Shown piece after piece: positions 11,535-22,525 of a stretch of DNA of 64,000 nt. The position numbers were made by a program, and so were the translations under genes. Source of the stretch: Notolepis coatsorum (taxonomy: Eukaryota > Chordata > Actinopteri > Aulopiformes > Paralepididae). The stretch covers positions 154,057,371 to 154,121,370 of the forward strand of contig OZ020585.1 of assembly GCA_963971535.1 (NCBI GenBank), read 5' to 3'. A model generated the notes under the pieces. It had not been told where the DNA came from. It saw only the letters and a program-made list of their open reading frames with translations, and did not search any database. Position 1 is the first letter of the stretch. The number at the start of each line of letters is the position of its first letter.

Positions 11535-11873
11535 TGGGGTGGGAGTAGCAGCCTGGGGTTGGCCTACAGGGCAGAGAAGCGCTTCCTTTTTTATCCACCC
11601 TAGGCCTACGGGCACGGGTCTTTTAGAATTAGGTTAGCTAGTAGTTATTTATTTAGAGTATAAACTTGTATGCTATATATCTATTTTCCTGTAATAAAGT
11701 CTTTCTTATTGTTTCTCAAAACATTCTCCCGTGTCTGTTTGTGGTCTTGGGGAAATGCATGTGTGGTAGGTCAGCTGAGCCCTTTGGGAAGTGTATCCGT
11801 GCGTTTGCACACTTTAACCCTAGATCTGGATACTTCCCATGGGGGTCTGGTGACACGAGGACAACCCAGGAGC
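11535..11873. other. unassigned, LTR-like texture with AATAAA
   Basis: No coding frame was recognised. An AATAAA at 11693-11698 followed by a T-rich stretch resembles the R-U5 end of an LTR. It may be the other flank of the unassigned sequence at 1641-3164. No paired LTR was found. Confidence 0.3.
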
Positions 11874-12335
11874 AATAGCTCTATCCAAAAAACCTGTTTG
11901 CAGACAGAGAAGCAAGCATGTAGACATCAAGTATCACTTTGTACGGTCTGCACATGCTAAGGGGAAGATATCTATAGAATATTGTCCTACTGCAGACATG
12001 GTAGCTGATGTCCTAACCAAGCCTCTGATGAAGGCTAAACTTGAAAAGTTCAAAGGGTATCTGTTCGGGGGAGAAATGTGAATTGCAGGTGTAAATTGTT
12101 GTTGTTGTTGATGGTGTTGTTGTGTATTCGATTTTGTGTAACACTGTAGAGAGCAATCAACATGTCTTTGAGTGGGAGTGTTGAGCATACTGAATAGGTG
12201 GACAAAGTCATATGTCTACTTCTGTATGACATCACAGTGTGCATGCGTACAACAGACAGGTGTTGATATAAAAGCGCATGTGTAGCACTTGTGTCACTTA
12301 CTGTAACAGCTGTTTGCCACAGGCACAGTTCTAGG
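11874..12335 (+). mobile_element. Ty1/copia relic, RNase H end and LTR start
   Basis: The plus strand reads the copia RNase H terminus: SKHVDIKYHFVR, then IEYCPTADMVADVLTKPL, then KFKGYLF, ending at 12081. A purine tract ggggagaaa lies directly before TGTGAATTG, which I take as the LTR start at about 12077. A TATA-like gatataaaag occurs near 12270. The LTR is cut at 12335 by the next element, whose target duplication is ctagg. Orientation and order fit the gag-protease piece at 1-1075. The element is an old, broken fossil. Confidence 0.8.
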
Positions 12336-12931
12336 TGTGAGGATCCGAGTTTAGGAGAGGAGTGTAGAATTCAATTGCGGGACAATGTGGAGTAAGAGAG
12401 ACGAGGCAACGAGTCGACGTTCCGATAATAATAATAGCTTTACTTGAGCATAGTCAAAAGGCACACGTTACAGGGGAAAACAAAACCTCAGAAATGCTGG
12501 AAAACAAATACGGGAAGGTACTGACACAGGAGATACGGAGATACACACAGTACGGAAGGGTACTGACAGGAAAACAACAAACAATGACGCGACACTAGAA
12601 GACAGGGGCGGGGAGAATATATACAGGTACTAATTAGACAACAAGGAACAGCTGGGGGCTGACAGGCAGGACACATGAATACAAGGGAAGGAGACTAGAC
12701 ACTGAACTAACAGGCAGGAATAAACATTGTAACAGAACAACAGGGGGAATACAAGGGAGACTAGAACATCTGGACTAATGGGAGATACACAGGGAGCAAG
12801 ACAGACAACAGACTTGACAATATGTGTACACAAAAGTCCATACGAAAGGTGGCGGCCTGTAGCACCACGAACAGACCACCCGGGGGCGCCAGAGGACTGT
12901 CCAGAAAGTTCAGATCCTTCAGATCCTGACA
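12336..12931 (-). repeat. 3' LTR of non-autonomous element
   Basis: This 596-bp repeat is closely similar to 17087-17559 over the shared parts. The other copy is shorter. The ends TGTGAGG and CTGACA and the adjacent G-rich minus-strand tract define it. Confidence 0.9.
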
Positions 12932-15900
12932 GGCCCCCCCCCCCCGAAGGGGAGGCTCCCAGACGACCACTGATACCGACCCGGAACAGGCAGGGCGGAG
13001 GGCCGAAACCCCGGAAATAACTGGGGACGAGGACACGGGAAACAGGAGCCGGGGGGCGGAAAAAGAACCCAGGAGGGGCCCAGCAGCAGGGGGACCGGGG
13101 AACGGGACCAGAGGGGAGCCCGGAGAAGGGCGCACAGGGCACGGAACCAGGGGCCCCGGAGAGGGGGACAGAGACAGAGGCCCGGAGAGGCGGGCTAGAG
13201 ACAGGGACATAGGCCCGGAGAGGGGGGCCGGAGACAGGGACAGAGGCCCGGAGAGGGGGGCTGGAGACGGGGACAGGGACCCGGTGAGGGGGGCTGGAGA
13301 CGGGGACAGGGACCCGGCGAGGGGGGCTGGAGACGGGGATAGGGGCCCGGTGAGGGGGGCTGGAGACAGGGACAGAGGCCCGGAGAGGGGGGCTGGAGAC
13401 AGGGACAGAGGCCCGGAGAGGGGGGCTGGAAACGGGGACAGGAGCCCAACGGCGGAGGCCGGGCACTGGGACAGGGGCCCGGTGAGGAGGCCCGGAACAA
13501 AGGGGTGAGGGTGACAACTCCAGAACAGGACCCCGGACGGGGACCCCCCCAGGAGCAGACCCCGGGACCGAACCAGGGGACCCGGAGAAGAAGGGCGGAG
13601 ACGACGACCCCAGAGCAGGACCCCGGACGGGAGCCACTCCAGGTGGAGGTCTTGGGACCGGGCGCAGGACCCCGGATGGGGGACCCTCCTGGCGTAGACC
13701 TCGGCGCAGACATCGGCGTTGACCACGGTGACGACCACGGTGTAGACCTCGGTGCAGACCTCGGCGTTGACCACGGCGTCGACCACGGCGCAGGGCTGGA
13801 CCAGACGACTCTCCAGGTCCAGATCGACCTCGGTGCAGACCTCGGCGTTGACCACGGCGTCGACCACGGCGTAGACCACGGCGCAGGGCTGGACCAGACG
13901 ACTCTCCAGGTGCAGATCGACCTCGGTGCAGACCTCGGCGTTGACCACGGCATCGACCACGGCGTAGACCACGGCGCAGGGCTGGACCAGACGACTCTCC
14001 AGGTGCAGATCGACCTCGGTGCAGACCACGGCGTAGACCACGGCGTAGACCACGGCGTAGACCACGGCGCAGGGCTGGACAGACGAGGAGCCGGGACCAG
14101 ACGAGGAGCCGGGACCAGACGACGCACCGGAGGCAGGAGACTCCCCGGGGACAGGAGCAGAGGCACAACCCGGACCAGACGTCGGGGTCTCCCCGGGAGC
14201 CGGAGGAGGAACAGGGGCAGCTAGAGCTGCCCTAACAGGGGCTAAATTGGCCGTAGAGACTGGGTTGGCTACCTGGGAAATGCTAGCTGCAGGGCCCGTG
14301 CTAGCTGTTAGGGCTACACCAGCCGGCGGGGCTAAATCGCTAGCAGTAGAAACTCTAGCGTGCGGAACTGAGGGACTAGACGTAGGAACCCTAGCAGACG
14401 GGACCGAAACGCTAGCAGCAGGGGCTCTAGCGGACGAGACTGAGGTGCTAGCAGCAGGGGCTCTAGCGGACGAGACTGAGGTGCTAGCAGCAGGGGCTCT
14501 AGCGGACGAGACTGTGGGGTTAGCTGATGGGGCGGCTCCAGGGAAACTGACCTTGCTAGCTGAAGAGGCAGTCCTAGCAGCGGGGAGACTGCCCTTGCTA
14601 GCTGAAGGGGCAGTCCTAGCAGTGGGAGACATGCTGGTGGCAGAGGCTACATAGGCAATCTGGAGTAAGCTAGCAGGGGCTATGCTAAGTGCAGGAGCAG
14701 TACTGGCTGCAGAGAGTCTGCTAGCAGTGGGGGATGTGCTAGCTGTAGAGGGTATGCTAGCAGGAAGAGCTAAGGCGCCAGCTACAGAGGTTACATGGGC
14801 GATCTGGAGTGAGCTAGCAGGGGCTAGGCTAGCAAACAGGGCTGGATTAGCTGTGGAAGCCTGGTTAGCTGCAGAGGCTAAGCTATCAGACGGGGCTGTA
14901 CTAGCTGTTGAGGCCTGGTTCGCTGCAGGGGTTAAGCTAGCAGACAGGGCTGGACTAGCTGTGGAAGCCAAGAGATTAGCCGACAGGGCGGCTCTAGGGA
15001 AACTGACCTTACTAGCTGAAGGGGCAGTCCTAGCAGTGGGAAACAGGCTAGTTGACGAAGCTACGCTAGCAGTAGGAATGATACTAGCAGTAGGGGCTGG
15101 GATAGCCATGGAGACCATGCTAGCTGAATGCGCTACACACACAGTGGGGCTAGCAGGCAGGGCTGGGGTGCTAGCAGCAGGTACCCTAGCAGGTGAGGCT
15201 ATGCTAGCCTTCCTAGACTTTCTAGCTCTCCGTGACTTGTTAGCAGTAGGAGCTACGCTAGCAGACGGGGCTATGGTGCTGGCAGTAGCAGTGCTAACAA
15301 CCGGGGCCACGCTGGCGGTAGAGGCTTCACCAGCAGAGAAGGCCGTGCTAGCTGTGGAAGCTATGCTAGCAGTAGGGACTGAACTAGTAGCAGCTATGCT
15401 AACAGTAGAGGCCATGCTGGTGGTGGAGGCCTTACCAGGGTTAGCAGCTTGGCAGTCGGCTGGGGAGCTAGGGTCCTGGAAGAGCACCCTAAACATGTTC
15501 CCGGCCAGTACCCGGAGTCGCATGCTCTTTCAGGACTCCGCTTCATCATGGAAAACACCAGGCGATAAGCATTCTTTCGCTCCTCCAGACTGCAGGCCGG
15601 AGAATAATTGCCCATGAATTGTTGTAGGAGGGAATGTGCCTCATGAAACCCGTCCCCGAGGGGGGCTACGGGACCAGTAGGGGACGCTATACTAGCAGAG
15701 AGGGCTATGGTGCTAGCTGTAGATGCTATACTAGCAGGAAGGGCTAAGGTGCTAGCTGTAGAAGCTACTTTAGCGGGAGGGGCTAAGGTGCTAGCAGTAG
15801 GAGTTACCCTAGCGGGAAGAGCTATGCTAGTCTTCTTAGCTTTGCTAGCCTCTTGAGACTTGATAGCAGTGCGTGCTCCGCTAGCAGGCGGGGCTCTAGC

Positions 15901-17086
15901 GGACTGGACAGAGGCGGTAGCTACCGAGGCTACACTAGCGGCAGGGGCTGTGCTAACCACGGAGGCCATGCCGGCCGAAGGGGCGGTCCCAGCATCTGAG
16001 GCTACATTAGCTATAGGGCCTGTGCGTGTGAGGACAGCTAGGTAGGTAGCTACTGCAGAGGCTGCTCTATCACCAAAGGTTCTGCCAGTTGCAGAAGCCT
16101 CGCTAGCAGTAGCAGGAGGGAGTAAGCAAGTGGTAGAGAACGAGCCTACACTGAGCCTCCGAACAGAAGGAACCCTTGACTTGGCTGTGGGGGCAGAGAT
16201 AGCTAAGGGGATAGCTGCAGAAGCTGCAATGGCTACAGGGGCTGAACTAGCTACTGGGCTAGTGCTAGCTGCCTGTGTAGTGAGGGCCGCTGGGCCTATG
16301 CAAACTGCTACAGGGGCAGGACTAGCTACTGGGCTTGTGCTAGCTGCCTGGGCAGTGTTAGCTAAGAGAGCTAAGGGGGTAGCTGCCAAAGCTACATTGG
16401 CTACAGGGGCTAAGCTAACCACAGGGGCCTTGCCGGCCGACGGGGCGGTCCCAGCATCAGAGGCTTTGTTAGCTATAGGGCCTGAGCTGGCTGTCTGGGC
16501 AGTGTTAACAGAGCGAGAGCTAGCAGTACTAGCTGTGGGAGCTAGGCTAACGGCTATGCTAGTAGCGTGGACTGTGTTGACGGAGCCGGGGTTAGCCGTG
16601 CTAGCTGGGGGAGCTAGGCTAACGTCTGTGCTAGTAGCATGGACCGTGTTAACGGAGCCGGGGTTAGCAGTACTAGCGGGGGAAGCAAGGCTAACGGCTG
16701 TGCTAGTTGCCTGGACAGCGTTAACGGAGCGGGGACTAGCGTTACTAGCTCTGGAAGCTAGGCTAACGGCTGGGCTAATAGCCTGGGCAATGAAGGCCGC
16801 GGGACCAACGCTAACAGCTGCGGTGGCAGTAGAGGCCTTACTTGTGGAGGAGGACGTACTGGTAGCCGTGGCTTCGCTGGGAGCAGGGGACCAGAGCGCC
16901 CGAATAATCAGTCCCAGCTGCCGTTCATGTTCCGCAAGCAGGGAAGCCTGCTCCGAGCTGCAAGTCCCTTTCAAACGAGGATGAAGCGAGGAAACCTCCC
17001 TCGAAGAAGTGCTGCATGGTCAGCAGCAAGTCGCTCGCTTGGTCTCTCCCGTTGTCCGCTGAATCCTGGTTAGGGTCGCGTCATAC
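12932..17086 (-). CDS. repetitive Ala/Ser/Thr- and Pro/Arg-rich coding texture
   Basis: The minus strand is open over long stretches. The upstream end (about 16974-16800) reads an ordinary head with SEQASLLAEHERQLGLIIRALW, much like the start of a gypsy Gag. The rest is low complexity: repeats of A, S, T and V (about 16800-14250), then Pro/Arg or Ser-rich repeats (about 14100-13100). Repeat units of 36, about 93 and 33 bp are all multiples of three, so the frame survives expansion. No enzyme domain is visible. Several frames are open in parallel because of base composition, so the translated product is uncertain. It is part of the non-autonomous LTR element. Confidence 0.5.
13190..13440. repeat. 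33-bp tandem repeat
   Basis: About eight units of a 33-bp GC-rich repeat (ggcccggagaggggggctgg as its core) run in tandem with small changes. The period is eleven codons. Confidence 0.85.
13690..14085. repeat. 93-bp tandem repeat with inner 12- to 18-bp repeats
   Basis: The phrase gggctggacCAGACGACTC returns near 13794, 13887 and 13980, a period of about 93 bp, with a last partial unit near 14070. Inside each unit, gaccacggcgt is itself repeated several times, so this is a two-level array. Confidence 0.85.
14250..16800. repeat. degenerate GCTAGC-rich repeat field
   Basis: Short degenerate units around gctagcag and ggggctct fill this stretch. The clearest run is a 36-bp period at about 14411, 14447 and 14483. 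It gives alanine, serine and threonine on the minus strand and alanine, leucine and glycine on the plus strand. Confidence 0.75.
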
Positions 17087-17559
17087 TGTGAGGATCCGAG
17101 TTTAGGAGAAGAGTGTAGAATTCAATCGCGGGACAATGTGGAGTAAGAGAGACGAGGCAACGAGTCGACATTCCGATAATAATAATAGCTGTACATGAGC
17201 ATAGCAACAACAAACAATGACGCAATACTGGAAGACAGGGGCGGGGAGAATATATACAGGTACTAATTAGACAACAAGGAACAGCTGTGACAGGCAGGAC
17301 ACATGAATACAAGGGAAGGAGACTAGACACTGAACTAACAGGCAGGAATAAACATTGTAACAGAACAACACAGGGAATACAAGGGAGACTAGAACATCTG
17401 GACTAATGGGAGATACACAGGGAGCAAAACAGACAACAGACTTGACAATATGTGTACACAAAAGTCCATACGAAAGGCGGCGGCCAGTAGCACCGCCAAC
17501 AGACCACCCGGGGGCGCCAGAGGACTGTCCAGAAAGTTCAGATCCTTCAGATCCTGACA
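17087..17559 (-). repeat. 5' LTR of non-autonomous element
   Basis: This is the upstream LTR for the minus-strand element, 473 bp, shorter than its partner but with the same ends. It is followed by the second ctagg target duplication. Confidence 0.9.
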
Positions 17560-17975
17560 CTAGGTTCGAATGAGGAGAGGAGTAATATGCACAATTAAAA
17601 GAATAGTGGACCAGAGACAGAATTATAATAATGACCGGTTTATTAATAAGTGCGCTAGCTAGACATACAGACATATAGACATATAGTACAAAGTAGTAGT
17701 TGTTTGAAGTATCCCTTTTAGTTTATTTCGGTAACCTCCCCTCTCAGGAGGGTTAGTTCGATATCAAGTCCTAGATTGATTGGATCAACACATTAGGTTT
17801 GGTTCAGACGTCTCTGAGGTTATCTCTAGCTAAAAGCTAGGTTCAAGGTTGGATATTGGATGTATCCTTTTATCATCAGTAAACTCTATATCAGTTTATC
17901 ATTAGTAAACACTATATCAGTTTATCATTTCAATAGGTAAATGTTTAAACATATTAATTTAAACCTTTAAATGTG

Positions 17976-18290
17976 CAGGGAATGCAAATACCTTATTAGG
18001 TGAAATGCTCCTTTAAACTCTTCCTTTGAAGGTGTAACACAACAAAAGTACCAAATGGAATATTCTAGGTTATGCGAATGCAAATACCTTATTAGGTGAA
18101 ATTACCCTTTAAACCTTCTTTCTTTACAGGATAACCAATATATAATCAATGTCATAAATGGGATTCAAGTATCTTATTGGGTACATTGACCCTTTAACTC
18201 GTCCGCTTTACAAGAGAAAATCAGTAGTTCAGGTATCTTACTGGGCGTATTTACCCTTTAAATCTCCCTTCTTATAGGAGAAATATCAGT
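17976..18290. repeat. four-fold imperfect tandem repeat
   Basis: Four units share the order caa-tacc-ttattaggtg, then ccctttaaa-c-t-c, then a short purine-rich end. They begin near 17979, 18075, 18160 and 18222, so the spacing shrinks from about 96 to about 62 bases. Confidence 0.65.
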
Positions 18291-18686
18291 ACCCATATAT
18301 CAAATTAAATCAAATCAAATACAAAATACAATATCAAAATAACAAAAGGTGAACGGGGTCGAAGCCCTTGGAATGTCCTTGTATTCTCGTTCAATCAGTT
18401 TGTGTATCAGAAAAGGATATAGGTCAGTTCAGTCCGTGGAAGTTCTTATGATTCAAGTTCAATCAGTTCAAACCTACCGGACTGTTGAGGTAACAGGAGT
18501 TGAGCAACAGGGGTATTCGAATCAGGCTGGCATTAGCCTTGAGCTATATCAGAGGTTCAGTGGGTTGGCTCGCCATCTTGTATCGGTCTGGCACACCGCC
18601 TCGGCCCCGCATGGGCCCACGTGGTGATGGGTGGTCTGGAACTGGTCCCAGGGTGGAACGGGGTGCTGGGGAAACCTAAAAACCTG

Positions 18687-18704
18687 GCCTGCTTGCAAGC
18701 AGGC
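18687..18704. other. 18-bp perfect palindrome
   Basis: The sequence gcctgcttgcaagcaggc is its own reverse complement. It has no neighbouring gene, so no role is proposed. Confidence 0.6.
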
Positions 18705-20812
18705 ATTCAGAAAATAAAAGCTATTTACCATCTTTTATCGCTTCATCATCCTTTCATTGCTTTCGGAATGAATAATCAATCAGGCTACTTTTAGCTATGC
18801 TAAGCTAAAGTAGGCTATCTTATCACAGCACGTGGGAATGTCCATCTGTCCCATGCTAAGTTAGGCTAAAGTGCGCTAGCATATGGGACATTACTCACGT
18901 TCCATATTAAACTCTCAAAACAGTCAAAATGTATATAGACCATGTTCTTATCGTACAGCATATCAATACAATTATAAGTACTTCTGAAATGGTTCCTTCC
19001 TAGTTTTCATTTAAGAATGAGCTATGTTATTTAGCTTGTAGCATTATTAGCTTGTAGCATGGAGCTAACCATTTTGCGTATTCGTGTGGTAGAATTTGAT
19101 GAACTATAGCTCCTAAAAGTGTATTAAAACAGCATTCTATCACCTTCAGGCAAAGGGCCAAGTAGGAGCAGGATGTAACCAGAGACAGGGTGTGTGTGAT
19201 CGTATAAGTGGATGTAATCAGGCATGGAGAGACAATAGATGGTAAACAGAAACTGTTTATACAGGGTGGTGACGGAAAGCGTAAACAAAAGGTGACCACA
19301 TCGCATGCAGCTGTTATCTCCTGCCCCGCGGCCTGGGGACATAGGAGGCAGCCCAACTGGTCTGAGTAGTAGGGAGGAGATTTCAATTAGACCTTATCTA
19401 TAAAGAACTTAAATGTGTTTTCACTGGTTTTGGATGCTTACAATTAATGTGAAATACCTGCAAATATTACTGTTATGTTGGATTGGTGATGCTGAATAGA
19501 ATGATATAAAATATGCTGTGTTTATGACAGAGAGTCATCGAGGTTACAATCAAGCCTATTAAATAAACCAAATTGGAAGAATACCCAACATGCTGAGTAA
19601 TAGCTGTTTGAAATAGATATATAACTAATAATTATAAAAACTATGAAACTGGGCTTGATGGTAACAGACGGTGATTCTCATCTCATATAAAGATTCTACT
19701 AGTTAAAAGTAATATGTCTGTTTAGAAATGAGATGAAACAATAATCTGTGAAGTAAGCAATTGAGCCTTGGTGAATCAAGTGGGAACATATTTTAATGAA
19801 AGGTAAATATAAACTGGTTGTAGTTATTCAATTTAAGTTAAAAGGACTGTTCTAAGACTTAATACCACAGTTATTAAGTTTATTTTTAACTAAGCAAATA
19901 GCCCTTTGATTTGAAACAGTGAAAAAAGAACAGTTGGACTAAGGCCCACCTTCTTTGGGATTTGAATTATGAAGGCTGGTGATTGGAGGAGATCATTTGG
20001 GTGAGGTCATGGATGACCTCACTTTGGGGAGTTTCGCCTCGTTGATAAAAAGGGTGTGTGGGATTCACAAGGACAGAACAACCGCAACAGAACACACCAC
20101 CCCCACCCAGAGGACGGCGAAACAGCAACCAGAGGAGACCGTTGGAAGCAGTGAACGAGAACAAAGGGAATCAACAACTCAGCACCAGAAGATCATTCTT
20201 TAATCTACTCTCTTAGACTGATTTTCAATGACAAACGGCATATAGTTTGCGACCATTGAAAATCATTGCACAATCCATTTTCCATTGAAACCAGAATTTT
20301 TGTTATTTCACTTTTTTACTTTGAATTAAAAACAGATCTGAGACAACTTCTCCTCTTCATTCTCCTGCTTCGCTGCCGTCCTACAGACCGCGCTGGTCTT
20401 TATAAGTAAATAGGTTTTAAGGTGAATTTAGATACACAACGCAGAGTACAGGCAGTTAAATGGTTTTATAGGATAAAACCCTTATTCCTTTTTACTATAT
20501 TCGACAATGAACAGCACAATGTTGATGAAACTCACCAAAACCGCAGGTTACTTTAACTGCAATGCTTCTTCGGTTTTGCAACTGGGGGAATCTTTTATAA
20601 CTGTTTGATAACTGTTTTTATCATGCTATTTCATCTCGGCAGCAGCAACGTTCAGCTGCGGCCTCTCCGTGGATGCTGTGTGTCTCATCTGCGCGTAGTG
20701 CAGATTCACCTGCTGTAAAGCAAGGCGTGGCTGTCGTGATATCTATCTCGCGTCATGAAGTAAATTAAAGGGGCAGTGCTGTAATTCAAAGGACTTGGTA
20801 CCCAATAATATT

Positions 20813-20874
20813 AACGACAGGTTATGTATATAACCTAGTTATATGAGTACTGGCTAAGCGTCCCGCTCTTAAGC
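20813..20874 (+). repeat. DIRS outer arm, pairs with 21060-21121
   Basis: These 62 bases are the exact reverse complement of 21060-21121, with 185 bases between the arms. In DIRS elements the internal complementary region copies the outer end in this way and is thought to let the replication intermediate close into a circle. Confidence 0.92.
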
Positions 20875-20995
20875 CATACCGAGATATACCTCAACGCATG
20901 TACCTACTGTACACCATCAATGAAAAACAAATACACCCACCACCTGCCAGGCCCCGCCCCTATAGAGGCATACTATAAAGTACTAGGCGTGGTCA
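20875..20995 (+). repeat. DIRS inverted terminal repeat, left
   Basis: The stretch from cataccgagatatacctc to cactcactcttcctc is matched in inverted orientation near 26140-26290 with few differences. Confidence 0.85.
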
Positions 20996-21059
20996 CCACT
21001 CACTCTTCCTCGTAAAAAACCTGTTTCCAGGAAAAAATTCCCCAAGGGAACTCGGGGCC

Positions 21060-21160
21060 GCTTAAGAGCGGGACGCTTAGCCAGTACTCATATAACTAGG
21101 TTATATACATAACCTGTCGTTATATTATCGTACTTGGCATCGCGTCCCGCTCTTAAGCCA
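21060..21160 (-). repeat. DIRS internal complementary region
   Basis: The first 62 bases are the perfect complement of the left outer arm. The following stretch (about 21119-21160, gttatattatcgtacttggc) is complementary to the right outer end at about 26290-26328. Carrying complements of both ends side by side is diagnostic of DIRS1-like elements. Confidence 0.9.
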
Positions 21161-21250
21161 TACCGAGATATGGGGTAGAGCGGACACGAGGCCCGACAGA
21201 TGTACCCCCTGAGGACCCGTAAGCCCACATCAAGGGGTTGGGGAGTCCCG

Positions 21251-22308
21251 TCACCCCATCCTTCCTAATGAAGGGGGGGCACAGTCAACTCCACCCGAGT
21301 GCGAGCAAGAGGGAACTAGAACCCCTCGAACACACAGCACAGGCGGAACCACGTGTGACCCAACACACTGTGGCCCATACCCACACACCCCTGCTACCCT
21401 ACCAAAGGACGGGAAGCAGGAGAGGCCACAGACCCCAGAACCGCCTGGGAGACAGAACCCCCGGTCATGTCCATGAGGTAAAACCTTACGAAGGGGCCCG
21501 GGGAGGACCACCCAGCAGAGCGGCAGAGGCTGCCACCCCACGAGTGGAGTGCGCCCTGACGCCCCCAGGGGGATCCAGCCCGGCCAACGTGTAGCAGAGG
21601 GCAATGCCCTCGCACAACCAATGGGACAGGCGCTGTTTCGATAGTGCCTTACCGGCACGAGAACCACCGTGACAGACAAAAAGCTAATCGGTAACCCTGA
21701 GGTCCTGAGTACGGCTGAGGTCAATTCCCAAAGCACGGACCGGACATGACAGGTGAAGGCCCGCATCTAACTCACTAGCGTGAGGAGGCGGATGAAACGC
21801 CTGAACCACAATATCCCTGGAGCGGAAGGAACTCCGGATATTCTTAGGCACGAAGGCAGGATTAGGCCGCAGAGTGGCACCGCAATCGGAACGAAAAGAC
21901 AGGCACTCTGGACGTACCGAAAGAGCACAGAGCTCACCCACGAGTTTAGCGGAGGTGACGGCCAGCAAGAACGCGGTCTTGAACGACAGCTGTCCCAACG
22001 GCGCTTGCTCAAGCGGCTCAAACGGGGCCAAGGACAACCGACCGAGGACAGATGAAAATCCCAACTCGGAGCCAAAGAGCGTTGCACCGCTTAACGCGTC
22101 GAGCGCCAAGCAGGAAACGCTTCACAAGAGGGTGGCTGAACAAGACATCCCCCTCAAATCCCTCATGATAGGAGGATATAGCTGCTGCATATACCTTCAC
22201 CGTCGAAGCCGAGAGTCTATCAAGGAGAGACTGGAGGTAACCAAGGACAGCATCCAGGGGGCAGGAGACTGGGTCCCGGCCCCCCGCCTTACACCACTCT
22301 TGGAACAT
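21251..22308 (-). pseudogene. DIRS tyrosine recombinase region
   Basis: The minus strand encodes a DIRS-type recombinase. The upstream part (about 22308-22080) reads a helical core-binding domain with VKVYAAAISSYHEG and HPLVKRFLLGARR. The downstream part (about 22060-21700) reads LSFKTAFLLAVTSAK and the sequence leading to FRSRDIVVQAFHPP. These match the fold and order of DIRS recombinases. It follows reverse transcriptase on the same strand, as in DIRS1. Decayed fossil; domain assignment is by recall of the family. Confidence 0.75.
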
Positions 22309-22525
22309 ACGCCATCAGCCCGTGAAAAGCGCAACAGTGGAGGGAGCATGCGCATTCCGGATGGTATCAACCACAGAAGGGTCTATCCTCTCCAGACTTA
22401 CCCTCCCACCAGCCACACCATCAGACGTTGGCCCAACACCGGGTACTGAAACAGCGACCCGTGTTGCTGAGAGAGGGCCGTCGCCGACCAAGGAATAACC
22501 CAAGGCGGAGCGACCAGTAGCTGGA

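Larger units (their letters stand above)
12336..17559 (-). mobile_element. non-autonomous LTR retrotransposon with repeat-rich interior
   Basis: This is a 5.2-kb element with LTR copies at 12336-12931 and 17087-17559, both starting TGTGAGGATCC and ending GATCCTGACA, and a perfect 5-bp target duplication ctagg (12331-12335 and 17560-17564). A G-rich minus-strand tract (12932-12946) next to the left LTR gives minus orientation. The interior holds no protease, integrase or reverse transcriptase that I can see. It holds a long alanine, serine and threonine-rich coding texture built of tandem repeats. A non-autonomous gypsy-type element mobilised by a relative is the likely reading. It appears to have a few breaks. 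Confidence 0.85.
17565..20812. other. unassigned AT-rich region
   Basis: No coding frame of note and no recognised element end. Visible structures are a four-fold imperfect repeat (17976-18290), an 18-bp perfect palindrome (18687-18704) and an 11-bp stem (gattttcaatg and its complement, about 20219-20270). The first bases may belong to the copia LTR cut at 12335. The rest could be old LTR or DNA transposon sequence. Confidence 0.4.

Noticed and set aside
12179-12335. Copia LTR starting at 12179 (TGTTGAG)
   Set aside because: A start at 12077 directly after the tract ggggagaaa suits copia elements better; the choice stays uncertain.
13505-14224. Plus-strand Asp/Gly/Val-rich protein
   Set aside because: It reads the 93-bp tandem array in another frame; no domain or plausible start context.
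14682-15617. Plus-strand Ala/Leu-rich protein of about 310 codons
   Set aside because: It is a by-product of the GCTAGC-rich repeat; the element's coding direction is minus and the purine tract supports that.
17086-17087. A primer-binding site for the element at 12336-17559
   Set aside because: The sequence beside the upstream LTR does not start with TGG and fits no tRNA that I could recall.
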